From the NCBI GenBank assembly GCA_025455015.1, contig JALONI010000021.1, positions 1-56,105 of the forward strand: a stretch of DNA of 56,105 bases. The letters are read 5' to 3'. A program made the translations under genes and the position numbers. Below the pieces are notes generated by a model. That model ran no database searches. It was not told where the DNA came from and saw nothing but the letters and a program-made list of their open reading frames with translations. This DNA is from Cyclobacteriaceae bacterium. GTDB taxonomy: Bacteria > Bacteroidota > Bacteroidia > Cytophagales > Cyclobacteriaceae. This document shows, piece by piece, positions 43,262 through 51,536 of the stretch; within the stretch, counting starts at the first letter, position 1; each line of letters starts with the position of its first letter.

Positions 43262-45862
43262 TCACTTCTTCAGCGCCCCCAGCACCTCGTTCAACTTCAG
43301 CAACGCCTCCACCGGGCTGATGGTGTTGATGTCGATGTTGCTGAGCAAATCGTGCACGGCCTTCATCTTCGGGTCGGCCTCGAATAGGCTCATCTGAAAC
43401 TGGGGCTTGGGCAGCTCTTCCAGATTTTTTCTGCGGCTTTCTTTGCGCTTGTCTTTTTCCAGAAAATGCAGGATGTCGTTGGCGCGCAGCACCACCGGGT
43501 TGGGCATGCCCGCCAACTGGGCCACGTGAATACCAAAGCTATGCTCGCTACCGCCTTCCTTCAGTTTGCGCATGAAGATGATTTTGTCGCCCACTTCCTT
43601 TACACTCACGTTGAAGTTTTTCACACGCGGCAAATCTTCCGCCAGTTGATTTAATTCATGGTAATGGGTGGCAAACAATGTTTTGGGCCGAACGTCTTTG
43701 TGGTTGTGTAGATATTCCACAATGGCCCAGGCAATGGAAACGCCATCGTAGGTTGACGTGCCGCGCCCGATTTCATCCATCAAAATCAAACTGCGGTTGC
43801 TCAGGTTGTTGAGGATGCTGGCCGTTTCGGTCATCTCCACCATAAACGTGGACTCACCCCGCGAGAGGTTGTCGCTGGCACCCACGCGGGTAAATACTTT
43901 ATCCACCAATCCGATCACCGCTGTTTCGGCCGGCACAAAGCTGCCCATCTGCGCCATCAGTACAATCAAGGCAGTTTGCCGTAGTAAGGCCGACTTACCT
44001 GCCATGTTGGGACCGGTGATGACCAGTATCTGTTGCGTTTCCGTATCCAGAAAAATGTCGTTGGGCACATAGCTTTCGCCTACGGGCAGTTGCTTTTCAA
44101 TTACCGGGTGGCGGCCGGCTTTGATGGCGAGGCGTGTGGAGTCGCTGATGTCGGGTTTGGCGTAGCGATTGGCACGGGCGGTGAGCGCAAAGGAAAGAAG
44201 GCAATCGAGTACTGCCACCGTTCTGGCGTTTTGCTGGATTTGCGTGATGAATTCGCCTGTATGACGAACCAGCTCCTGAAACAGGCGTTGTTCGATGACA
44301 CTTAGCTTTTCCTCTGCATGCAGGATTTTCTCCTCATACACTTTCAGTTCTTCGGTGATGTAGCGCTCGGCATTCACCAGCGTTTGCTTGCGAATCCAGT
44401 CGGTGGGTACCTTGTCTTTGTGGGCGTTGCTCACTTCCAGGTAGTAGCCAAACACTTTGTTGTACGAAATCTTCAGCGAGTTGATGCCCGTTCGTTCGAT
44501 TTCGCGCTTTTGTATCTGCAGCAAATAATCCTTACCCGAAAAGGCCAGTTGCCTTAGTTCATCCAGCTCTGCATTGACGCCATCTTTGATCACGCCCCCT
44601 TGGTGCAACAGCATGGGCGCATCGTCCTTCAATTCTTTTTCGATTTTTTCCAACAAGAATTCGCAGCGATGAAGCTGATCGCTCAATTTCTTCAATCCAA
44701 TGGACGATTGTGCCGCCAACAAATCTTTTACCGGCAAAATAGCCTGCAACGATCGCTTCAGTTGTAATAGCTCGCGCGGATTGACACGCCCTACCGCCAC
44801 TTTTGAAATCAGACGCTCCAAATCGGCTACCTGTTTCAATTGATGGGTGATGGTTTCCGTTAGTTCGGGATGTTGATACAGATGGTCCACGATCTCCAAC
44901 CGCTCGTCAATGGCTTCTTTTTCCTTCAGCGGCAGCACCATCCAGCGCCTGAGCTGGCGCGAGCCCATAGGCGTCACGGTTTGATCGAGGATCTGTAACA
45001 GCGGCACTCCGCCTTCGTGTTGGGCATTGACTAATTCCAGGTTTCGGATGGTGAATTTATCGAGCCACACATAATGCTCTTCATCCATGCGCGCAAGGGA
45101 GGCAATGTGGTGCGTGTCTTTGTGCTCGGTGGCCTCGAGGTAATGCAAAATCGCACCCGCGGCAATGATGGCCTCGTCCATGCCATCGATACCGAAGCCT
45201 TTGAGCGTAGCCGTTTTGAATTGCTGAATCAGCTTGTCGTGGGCGTAGTCAAAGGCATACACCCAGTCGTCCAGGGCAAAGGTGGCATAGTCATCGCCCA
45301 GGTGTTGCTCCCACTTGTCGCGATGGGCTTTGTTAAAGATGATTTCCGCGGGCCCTAGGCTCTGGATCAGCTTCAGCGCGTAACTCTCGTTTCCTTGCGC
45401 GCAGTAAAATTCGCCCGTGCTGATGTCCAGAAACGCCACCCCGAAATTTTTACCCGCATATAGCGAGCAGAGGAAGTTGTTGCGTTTGCGCTCCAGCACG
45501 TTGTCGTTGAACGACACCCCGGGGGTCACCAGTTCGGTCACCCCGCGTTTTACAATACCCTTGACAAAGCGGGGGTCTTCGAGTTGATCGCAGATGGCCA
45601 CCCGGTGACCTGCACGCACGAGTTTAGGCAGGTACGAGTCAAGCGCATGGTGCGGAAAACCGGCCAGTTCAATTTCAGACGCAGAACCATTGCCGCGCTT
45701 GGTAAGCGTGATGTCCAGCACCTGGCTGGCAGTGATGGCATCCTGCCCGAAGGTTTCGTAAAAGTCGCCCACGCGAAAGAGCAACAGCGCACCCGGGTAC
45801 TTCGCCTTGATGGCGTTGTACTGCTTCATTAACGGGGTGTCCATTGCGCCTGCGGCAGCCAT
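43262..45862 (-). CDS. mutS: DNA mismatch repair protein MutS
   Basis: An 866-residue MutS. The mismatch-reading motif F34-Y-E36 (in VGDFYETFG) is near the N-terminus; the ATPase has Walker A GPNMAGKSALLRQ, DEIGRGTSTYDG and GDKIIFMRKLKEGGSEHSFG. It finds base mismatches and starts repair with MutL. ATG at 45862 is preferred over a GTG two codons upstream; a further in-frame ATG is at 45844. Length is normal. No mutL in the window. Confidence 0.97.
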   Translation of the reverse strand: MAAAGAMDTPLMKQYNAIKAKYPGALLLFRVGDFYETFGQDAITASQVLDITLTKRGNGSASEIELAGFPHHALDSYLPKLVRAGHRVAICDQLEDPRFVKGIVKRGVTELVTPGVSFNDNVLERKRNNFLCSLYAGKNFGVAFLDISTGEFYCAQGNESYALKLIQSLGPAEIIFNKAHRDKWEQHLGDDYATFALDDWVYAFDYAHDKLIQQFKTATLKGFGIDGMDEAIIAAGAILHYLEATEHKDTHHIASLARMDEEHYVWLDKFTIRNLELVNAQHEGGVPLLQILDQTVTPMGSRQLRRWMVLPLKEKEAIDERLEIVDHLYQHPELTETITHQLKQVADLERLISKVAVGRVNPRELLQLKRSLQAILPVKDLLAAQSSIGLKKLSDQLHRCEFLLEKIEKELKDDAPMLLHQGGVIKDGVNAELDELRQLAFSGKDYLLQIQKREIERTGINSLKISYNKVFGYYLEVSNAHKDKVPTDWIRKQTLVNAERYITEELKVYEEKILHAEEKLSVIEQRLFQELVRHTGEFITQIQQNARTVAVLDCLLSFALTARANRYAKPDISDSTRLAIKAGRHPVIEKQLPVGESYVPNDIFLDTETQQILVITGPNMAGKSALLRQTALIVLMAQMGSFVPAETAVIGLVDKVFTRVGASDNLSRGESTFMVEMTETASILNNLSNRSLILMDEIGRGTSTYDGVSIAWAIVEYLHNHKDVRPKTLFATHYHELNQLAEDLPRVKNFNVSVKEVGDKIIFMRKLKEGGSEHSFGIHVAQLAGMPNPVVLRANDILHFLEKDKRKESRRKNLEELPKPQFQMSLFEADPKMKAVHDLLSNIDINTISPVEALLKLNEVLGALKK

Positions 45863-45882
45863 TGTCACGTATGATAAGGGGG

Positions 45883-45890
45883 CAAAGATA
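45883..45890 (-). promoter_or_regulatory. -7 promoter element (TATCTTTG) before mutS
   Basis: A perfect TAnnTTTG octamer on the minus strand, 20 bases before the mutS start. The gap to the next gene is 160 bases. Confidence 0.55.
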
Positions 45891-46024
45891 GTATTGGCGT
45901 GGCCAAAACCGATCTCTTTTCTGAGACCATTGTTCGTTCACACATTTTTTGCGGCCCGCTCTCTCCATTCAAAAAAGGCCAACCCCAGCCATCGGATACG
46001 GGTGGGTAAATGCGTTACCGATGT

Positions 46025-46597
46025 TTATGCCAAGGCTGCGCGCACCTGCTTTTGGAGCGCGGGCAAAACCGTTTGTGGAAACCACGGATGTTTGCTTTGC
46101 CAAGGACGGTTGCGCGGTGAGGGATGAGGAAGTGGAAAATAGCGGGGCAGGTAGGCGGCATACGACTGCACAGTGCCGGTGAGTGACGCTTTGGCCCCCG
46201 CACCCAGATAATGTGCTTGTGCATATGCCCCGATCAACACCGTGAGGCGCACCTCACGCAAACGTGCCCAAAGGGAAGGATGCCACTGCGGTGCGCACTC
46301 GGGCCGTGGGGGCAAGTCGCCCGAGGTGCCCTTCCCGGGATAACAAAAGCCCATGGGCATGAGCGAAAAAAGCTCCTCGTTGTAAAACTGCTCTTCATCA
46401 ACGCCCAACCACCGCCTCAACTCGCGGCCGCTGGCATCATCCCACGGTATGCCACTGGCGTGCACGCGCGCACCCGGTGCCTGGCCGATGACAACGATAC
46501 GCGCACGCGGGTGGGCACGCACAACGGGCCGAGGACCGAGCGGAAGGTGCCTGGCACAGAGAGTACAGGCGCTGATATCGTGCAACAAGTCCTTCAC
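46025..46597 (-). CDS. Uracil-DNA glycosylase family protein
   Basis: A 190-residue protein. The motif VVIGQAPGARVHASGIPW then DDASGRELRRWLGV and the late PLPHPSPRN match a branch of uracil-DNA glycosylase-like proteins (COG1573-type fold). LMPMGFCYPGKG, SGDLPPRPECAP lie between. Only two of the usual four cluster cysteines are seen near the start (CTLC), so an iron-sulfur cluster is uncertain. The start is taken as GTG at 46597, giving VKDLLHDISACTLC; the frame extends far upstream through the divergent gene. Confidence 0.85.
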   Translation of the reverse strand: MKDLLHDISACTLCARHLPLGPRPVVRAHPRARIVVIGQAPGARVHASGIPWDDASGRELRRWLGVDEEQFYNEELFSLMPMGFCYPGKGTSGDLPPRPECAPQWHPSLWARLREVRLTVLIGAYAQAHYLGAGAKASLTGTVQSYAAYLPRYFPLPHPSPRNRPWQSKHPWFPQTVLPALQKQVRAALA

Positions 46598-46663
46598 ACC
46601 GCAGGTGGGGGTGGCAAGAACGAATTTTGGACGCACACTATGCCCACCCGTTTTGTCTGCTGT

Positions 46664-47299
46664 ATGACAATCCCTTTTGATTTTACGGAACTGGCCGGAG
46701 CGTTTGTTTCGCCCGTGCGCTACGGGCTGTATCTTTCTCCTTCTATGGCTCTTTTTGACTTCGTTGGCTCCGCGCGCGGAACATGGCACGTCACCCGCCA
46801 ATCGGCTGTAGTGGGTGCTTCCATCGCATTATTTCCGGCTTTGACGATCGCAGAGGGTACGCTCACCTCGCAGCCACCGGCCAACTGGCTGATCAAAGGC
46901 GTGCGCAGCAACATGCGCTACACCCATCAAGCGGAAGCAAAAGCGCTGGTCAGCCAACAAGCGCCTTTGGGGCGCGCAGCGGCCACGTGTGCAGCCCTCA
47001 TTCCCATCAAAAAAAGCGATGCCTGGTGGGCGCTGGCGCAAGACGAACGGAGACACCTGTTTGAAGAACAATCGCGCCATATTGCCACCGGCATGGACTA
47101 CCTGCCCGCCATCGCCCGCAGACTCTACCATAGCAGAGACCTGGGCCAGGAGTTTGATTTCTTAACCTGGTTTGAGTTTGCCCCCGAGCACACACAACGT
47201 TTTGACAATTTGCTGGTTGCCTTGCGCAGCACCGCGGAGTGGACGTATGTCGTGCGTGAAGTAGACATACGTCTGGTGAAAAATCAACCCCAGTCGTAG
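46664..47299 (+). CDS. Chlorite dismutase-like family protein
   Basis: A 211-residue protein of the chlorite-dismutase/HemQ superfamily group. Diagnostic blocks: KSDAWWALAQDERRHLFEEQ, HIATGMDYLPAIARRLYHS and RDLGQEFDFLTWFEFAPEH. Haem binding is expected by family; whether it degrades chlorite or acts otherwise is unknown. ATG at 46664 is preferred; ATG at 46640 is also possible and would place the start 42 bases from the divergent glycosylase. It precedes a Crp/Fnr regulator by 7 bases. Confidence 0.82.
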   Translation: MTIPFDFTELAGAFVSPVRYGLYLSPSMALFDFVGSARGTWHVTRQSAVVGASIALFPALTIAEGTLTSQPPANWLIKGVRSNMRYTHQAEAKALVSQQAPLGRAAATCAALIPIKKSDAWWALAQDERRHLFEEQSRHIATGMDYLPAIARRLYHSRDLGQEFDFLTWFEFAPEHTQRFDNLLVALRSTAEWTYVVREVDIRLVKNQPQS

Positions 47300-47306
47300 C
47301 CGTTGC

Positions 47307-47903
47307 ATGAGCGATCAGGCCCAGCCGGTTATCAACTACTTCAAAAGAATCATTCCTGTGGATGATGTTGATCGCGTTATGATCGGAAACGCGTTTAAGT
47401 TGGTGCACGTAAAAAAGCGACAGTTTCTTGTGCAACCCAACTTTGTTGCCACCCACCGCAATTTTGTGGTGCGAGGGGCCTTTCGTTCGTACATCGTGGC
47501 GGAAGGAGGGCACGAACATACAATCGCTTTTGCCATTGACGACTGGTGGATAACCGATTACAACAGCTACATCTTTCAACGGCCGTCCACCATGTTTGTA
47601 GTAGCCCTGGAAGACAGCATCGTTTTGCAAATTGATTTTGAAAAGGAAAACATGCTGAAAGCTGCCCACCACAAATACGAGACGTTCTTTCGAACGATTG
47701 CCGAACGGGGCCTCGCATTTTATTTGCGAAGGCTGATCTCCAACTTGTCGCACTCGGCAGAAGAACGCTACCGCGAATTTGAAAAGAACTATCCAAAAGT
47801 TGTTCAACGCGTACCACAATATGCGCTGGCCTCCTACCTGGGCATGACCACCGAATACCTTTCGAAACTGCGGAACCAGCGTATGAAGAAACCGGACGGC
47901 TAG
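47307..47903 (+). CDS. Crp/Fnr family transcriptional regulator
   Basis: A 198-residue regulator with a cNMP-binding-like barrel (GAFRSYIVAEGGHEHTIAFA, DDWWITDYNSYIFQ) and a C-terminal helix-turn-helix (VPQYALASYLGMTTEYLSKL). The start is ATG 7 bases after the chlorite-dismutase-like gene, so the two are probably co-transcribed. A perfect 16-bp palindrome lies downstream, before the next gene, and is a candidate binding site. Confidence 0.92.
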   Translation: MSDQAQPVINYFKRIIPVDDVDRVMIGNAFKLVHVKKRQFLVQPNFVATHRNFVVRGAFRSYIVAEGGHEHTIAFAIDDWWITDYNSYIFQRPSTMFVVALEDSIVLQIDFEKENMLKAAHHKYETFFRTIAERGLAFYLRRLISNLSHSAEERYREFEKNYPKVVQRVPQYALASYLGMTTEYLSKLRNQRMKKPDG

Positions 47904-47963
47904 TGTGCATGGCTGATCTGGCGGAACATTGTTACCGGCCTACCGCGGTGCACTGCTGAAAAA

Positions 47964-47979
47964 GTTGAACTAGTTCAAC
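47964..47979. promoter_or_regulatory. Perfect 16-bp palindrome (operator candidate)
   Basis: GTTGAACTAGTTCAAC reads identically on both strands. It lies 60 bases after the Crp/Fnr stop and 92 bases before the SMP-30-like gene start, where a dimeric regulator would bind. Confidence 0.55.
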
Positions 47980-48071
47980 CTCCTTTCCTAACCTGGTTGA
48001 TTTTTTGTGGGCGGGAACCCCCGCACTTTTGGGTCATCAATCATACACACAACTCAAAAAAATCTACCCCT

Positions 48072-49085
48072 ATGAAAAATCCTTTGATTAACACGGTGCT
48101 GGCGACCATGCTATGGGCCACCACTCTTCTCGCACAACCCGTAGAAACCATTGCCCTGGAAGGCAATCAACTTTTCCCGGAAGGCATCATTACCCTGCCT
48201 AACAATGACCTGCTCGTAGGCGGCTTTGGCGATGGCTCCCTCCAACGGATAGACGACAACAACAAGGTATCATTCTTCAGCAAACCGGGCGAAAATGGCA
48301 TGGTCATAGCCGTAGGCATGGCCCTTGACACCAAGAACAATCGCTTATGGGTTGCCAATTTCAATTTTAAGACTACCAGCGGAAAACCCGGCAGCAACCT
48401 GAAAGTATTTGACTTTGTGACGGGCAAACTGTTGAAGACGCTTCCTGAAAATTTTATTGAGGGTGCGTTTTTCAACGAAGTCTCGCTGGACGAAAAGGGC
48501 AACGTATATGTATCGGATACTTTTGCGCCAACCATTTGGAGTACTTCGTATGCTGCCAGCGGTGTGGCTCCATTTGTGACAGACAACAACCTGCTCAAAA
48601 ATCCATCGCCCGATCAACCCTTTGGATTGAACGGCTTGACCATCACGCCCGACCATAAATATCTAATTGCCTCGGTCATGAACCGCACGATTCAGGGAGG
48701 TGGGACGTTGGTTCGAATCAACCTGGGCACCAAAGAAGTGACTCGAATCCGCTTGAAAGAGGATGACGCCACCCGCGCTTTTTCCGGTTCCGATGGTATG
48801 TTTTTTTATCAAGGGCAATTGTTTATGGTCAACGTCTACTCGCAAGCAGGTGCCATTTTTACGGCCCGATTCAACACGGATTATTCGGAGGCGAGTCTCA
48901 CGATCCGCCAAGCCTTTCAGTCGGCCTACGACCGCCCTACGGCCTCGGCCATTCGCCAGGGCAAACTCTACACCGTAAACAGCCAACTCAATCACATCAT
49001 TGACGACAAAGACGGACAGCTCAATACACCTCCCGCACTTCCTTTCAAGGTGGTGGGCGTGCCGCTGAACGAACTGCTGAAGTGA
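48072..49085 (+). CDS. Exported SMP-30/gluconolactonase-like beta-propeller protein
   Basis: A 337-residue exported protein (signal peptide about 1-22). The propeller is suggested by repeated blade-like motifs: PEGIITLPNNDLLVGGFGDG, MALDTKNNRLWVANFNF, NEVSLDEKGNVYVSDTF and LNGLTITPDHKYLIASV. The family includes lactonases and binding proteins; no catalytic metal site can be assigned with certainty. ATG at 48072 is chosen for the signal peptide. Followed by a strong terminator. Confidence 0.82.
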   Translation: MKNPLINTVLATMLWATTLLAQPVETIALEGNQLFPEGIITLPNNDLLVGGFGDGSLQRIDDNNKVSFFSKPGENGMVIAVGMALDTKNNRLWVANFNFKTTSGKPGSNLKVFDFVTGKLLKTLPENFIEGAFFNEVSLDEKGNVYVSDTFAPTIWSTSYAASGVAPFVTDNNLLKNPSPDQPFGLNGLTITPDHKYLIASVMNRTIQGGGTLVRINLGTKEVTRIRLKEDDATRAFSGSDGMFFYQGQLFMVNVYSQAGAIFTARFNTDYSEASLTIRQAFQSAYDRPTASAIRQGKLYTVNSQLNHIIDDKDGQLNTPPALPFKVVGVPLNELLK

Positions 49086-49090
49086 GAACC

Positions 49091-49127
49091 ACGCAAAAAG
49101 CATGGCCACGGGTCATGCTTTTTGCGT
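49091..49127 (+). terminator. Strong intrinsic terminator
   Basis: A perfect 14-bp stem (ACGCAAAAAGCATG/CATGCTTTTTGCGT) with a 9-base loop, followed by a T-rich tract, directly after the SMP-30-like gene. Confidence 0.88.
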
Positions 49128-49143
49128 GTTTGCTTTTTTTGCA

Positions 49144-49374
49144 TCAGGTTGAAGACGCAGGAGGAGAGGGTTGACAGCGCCTGGGGTTTTTTACTTCCGC
49201 GGCAGCCACGAAAATCGAAATCGCGGTGGTACCAATGGCCACCCAGGTCAGGGCCTCGGACCTCGCCAATCCTTCGTCCAGTGTTGAAAAAAGTGCGACC
49301 AGAAAGGCAAATCCGGCTGCGATGCCGATTGCCACTGCGTAAAGCCCGCGGGGGCGTCTTTTCTTTGTGTGCAT
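49144..49374 (-). CDS. Small membrane protein, 76 aa
   Basis: A protein starting at ATG 49374 (MHTKKRRPRGLYAVAIG) with two hydrophobic helices at about 12-32 and 40-58 and a basic N-terminus; the C-terminal tail is polar and Pro/Ser-rich. The frame is open further upstream but the basic-then-helix start is more likely. No family recognised. Confidence 0.55.
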   Translation of the reverse strand: MHTKKRRPRGLYAVAIGIAAGFAFLVALFSTLDEGLARSEALTWVAIGTTAISIFVAAAEVKNPRRCQPSPPASST

Positions 49375-49632
49375 AAATAAACCCTTTTTGAAGTTAGTCG
49401 GGTACCCACACCGATTGTTACGGGTACTCTCGGTTTTTTTATTCATTGGCTCAAGTTACCGGCCGCTTTGCCCGCACCTTCAATTTTTTGTTCATCGCCT
49501 CAAAGCCCGCCAGCGACTGGTTGTTGCACTTTTTTTTGAACAACGGCACCAACATGCCTGTGAATATCACTCCCTTCGCCTTTCCGGTATGGATCGACAG
49601 CAGAGAAGGCTTAAAGTTTTTGGAAATGCTCT

Positions 49633-50466
49633 TTAGTTTAAGCGGGTTGTTTCGCCCATGGCGATGCGGTTGCAGGTGAGCAGTGCCTCCTGCAAGTCTG
49701 TACCGGGGCTGCGCAATGGATCGATCGACTTGACCAGGTTAGCGCGCAACTGGTACAATTCTTCTCGATTGTACCTCTTGGAATCGCGCACCAGATCAAG
49801 CTTCATCAACTCTTCTTGCTGGTTTTGCTTCGGGTTGAACCAGCCGTTGAGCTCGGAGCACTGGTGGCAAACGCCTTTTTTGTTCACCAGGGCGCAGCGG
49901 TGATCAAAAATGTCAGTCATTGTTTTGCGGCCATCCTGCAAAAGATATTTCACCACGCCTTCCGTTTTGCCCAGAATCAGCCCAATTTCCGCTACCGAGA
50001 AGTCATACACATCTTTCAGCATCAACGCCAACTGGTTTTCGATCGGCAGGTTTTTTGAGATACACGTGAAACAGGTGTCAATGTGTTCCCTCATGTCATA
50101 CCGCGCATCGGGTGATGTTTCATGGATACGCGAAATCGATTGCCGAAGGCTTTCATTTTCCAAAACCTGCTTCTTCGCCTGCTCGCTCACATCGGGCGTC
50201 CACCGCTTCTTTCGCTGCAAGTAATTGTACGCGAGGTGCGTGGCAATTTGAAACACCCATGTTTTCAATGACGATTCGCCCTTGAACGTGGAGAGTTTGT
50301 CGAACGCCCTGATAAACGTATCGTGCGTCATGTCTTCGGCATCGTTGCGGCTGGCCAGCAGGCGGTAGAGATATGACTTCAACTGGCTTTGAAAGACCGT
50401 AAACAGTTGCTGAAAGGCCTTGATGTCGCCCTCCAGGGCATTTTTTAGTGTTTGTTGCTCATTCAT
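49633..50466 (-). CDS. Sigma-70 family sigma factor with a cysteine-containing C-terminal extension
   Basis: A 277-residue protein. Region 2: LKSYLYRLLASRNDAEDMTH and DTFIRAFDKLSTF; region 4: LPIENQLALMLKDVYDFSVA and EIGLILGKTEGVVKYLLQDG. After about residue 188 a tail absent from ordinary ECF factors follows, with Cys191, Cys200 and Cys203 (RCALVNKKGVCHQCSELNGW), a possible metal site. The start at 50466 overlaps the end of the upstream gene by 8 bases, so the two are co-transcribed. Confidence 0.85.
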   Translation of the reverse strand: MNEQQTLKNALEGDIKAFQQLFTVFQSQLKSYLYRLLASRNDAEDMTHDTFIRAFDKLSTFKGESSLKTWVFQIATHLAYNYLQRKKRWTPDVSEQAKKQVLENESLRQSISRIHETSPDARYDMREHIDTCFTCISKNLPIENQLALMLKDVYDFSVAEIGLILGKTEGVVKYLLQDGRKTMTDIFDHRCALVNKKGVCHQCSELNGWFNPKQNQQEELMKLDLVRDSKRYNREELYQLRANLVKSIDPLRSPGTDLQEALLTCNRIAMGETTRLN

Positions 50467-50866
50467 GATCATCAGCGTTTAGCCATTGCATCGCGTCTGG
50501 GGCCGAGGTAAAATGGCGCGTGGCGAATTTACCGGTTTGGCCCGGTATGTCTTTCATCAGCGACAACCATTCAGGCGGGGTGACGTAGGCAAATTTTTTT
50601 ACTCCAAGGCTTTCGTAGCGCGGATTGAGTTGCGTTTCGCGCCAGGCTTCAAACTCTTTGGGCAGGTGAAAATGAAAGTGCCGCGTGTCCACCAGCAGGT
50701 GCTTAGCCTGATACTGCCAGGCAAAACCGGCATAGGCGTTGCATGCCAATTGAAAGTTGGTGTAATCCATCTGCTTGGTTTGATCGGTCCATTCAAAAAG
50801 CAAGACCGGTTGTTTTTCAGTGAGAAGCGAGAACGTTAGCAACGAATTTTGAAACAGGGTTTTCAT
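50459..50866 (-). CDS. SpoIIAA/STAS-like small protein
   Basis: A 135-residue protein beginning MKTLFQNSLLTFSLL; the start at 50866 is supported by the alternative being a short extra extension. The pattern KQPVLLFEWTDQTKQMDY, LVDTRHFHFHLPKEFEAW and KFATRHFTSAPDAMQWL resembles the SpoIIAA-like/STAS fold in small Bacteroidota proteins. Its end overlaps the start of the sigma-factor gene, suggesting it modulates that factor; this is inferred from context. Confidence 0.68.
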   Translation of the reverse strand: MKTLFQNSLLTFSLLTEKQPVLLFEWTDQTKQMDYTNFQLACNAYAGFAWQYQAKHLLVDTRHFHFHLPKEFEAWRETQLNPRYESLGVKKFAYVTPPEWLSLMKDIPGQTGKFATRHFTSAPDAMQWLNADDHE

Positions 50867-50891
50867 ATGGGTAGATGGTAGGTGAAAAGTC

Positions 50892-50926
50892 AAAAAGGCA
50901 AAGGGCGGGTGCCCTTCGCCTTTTTT
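50892..50926 (-). terminator. Intrinsic terminator after the exported protein at 50933
   Basis: An imperfect stem (AAAAAGGC-A-AAGGGC paired with GCCCTT-C-GCCTTTTT, one internal mismatch) followed on the minus strand by a T-run. Confidence 0.72.
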
Positions 50927-50932
50927 GGTTGT

Positions 50933-51523
50933 CTATTTTTGTTTGACCACCGGGGGCGTGAGTTTCGTGGGGCGCTTGTCCGGGCTGCACATATCGTTAT
51001 CGACCGGGCGTTCGCCAAAGTACAGGTTCCCTTCGCGGTCGAGCGATAACAAATCATAGTCACCCGGGCATACCTTCACCGACTTCCAGGCCGAGCATCC
51101 GTTTTCGGAGATGTCCTTTTCTACATGGGGTGTCAACTGGCAAGGGGTAAAACCGAAGGCGTTGATCAGGTTTGTATCGGTCGTTTTGACCGTGACAAAC
51201 TTTTTGTCTTCGTAGAAAACTGCGTTGTAGGTGTTGGCCACTACGGCAGATTTCTCCTGAAGTTTGTACGTGCCCACGGTGCGAAACTCAAACACTTTCA
51301 TTTTTAATTCCGGGTCAAGCGCGAGCGTAAATACCAGCGTCCACTTGCCTTTGTTAAAGGTAAATACCCGTTGCCCCCAGGCTTGTCCGTAGGGGTATGG
51401 TTGGGCATCGGCATACGTACCCGACAATGTTTCGAGTTTGTCTTTCAATGAATCGGCCGGTTTGAAGGCGCTGGTCGCCACTGCGGCTACCGCGATGGCG
51501 AGAAAAAGAATAATGGTTTTCAT
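50933..51523 (-). CDS. Exported hypothetical protein with conserved cysteines
   Basis: A 196-residue protein with a Sec signal peptide (1-20, ending TSAFK). Conserved-looking blocks are QPYPYGQAWGQRVFTFNKG, LDPELKMKVFEFRTVGTYK, FGFTPCQLTP, CSAWKSVKVCPGDYDLLSL and LYFGERPVDNDMCSPDKRP. Four cysteines in the mature chain could form disulfides in the periplasm or outside the cell. No family name is certain. It is monocistronic with its own terminator. Confidence 0.76.
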   Translation of the reverse strand: MKTIILFLAIAVAAVATSAFKPADSLKDKLETLSGTYADAQPYPYGQAWGQRVFTFNKGKWTLVFTLALDPELKMKVFEFRTVGTYKLQEKSAVVANTYNAVFYEDKKFVTVKTTDTNLINAFGFTPCQLTPHVEKDISENGCSAWKSVKVCPGDYDLLSLDREGNLYFGERPVDNDMCSPDKRPTKLTPPVVKQK

Positions 51524-51536
51524 GATGATTTTTTAG

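Noticed and set aside
46211-46639. A long upstream extension of the chlorite-dismutase-like frame
   Set aside because: It is antisense to the conserved glycosylase-like gene and has no family similarity.
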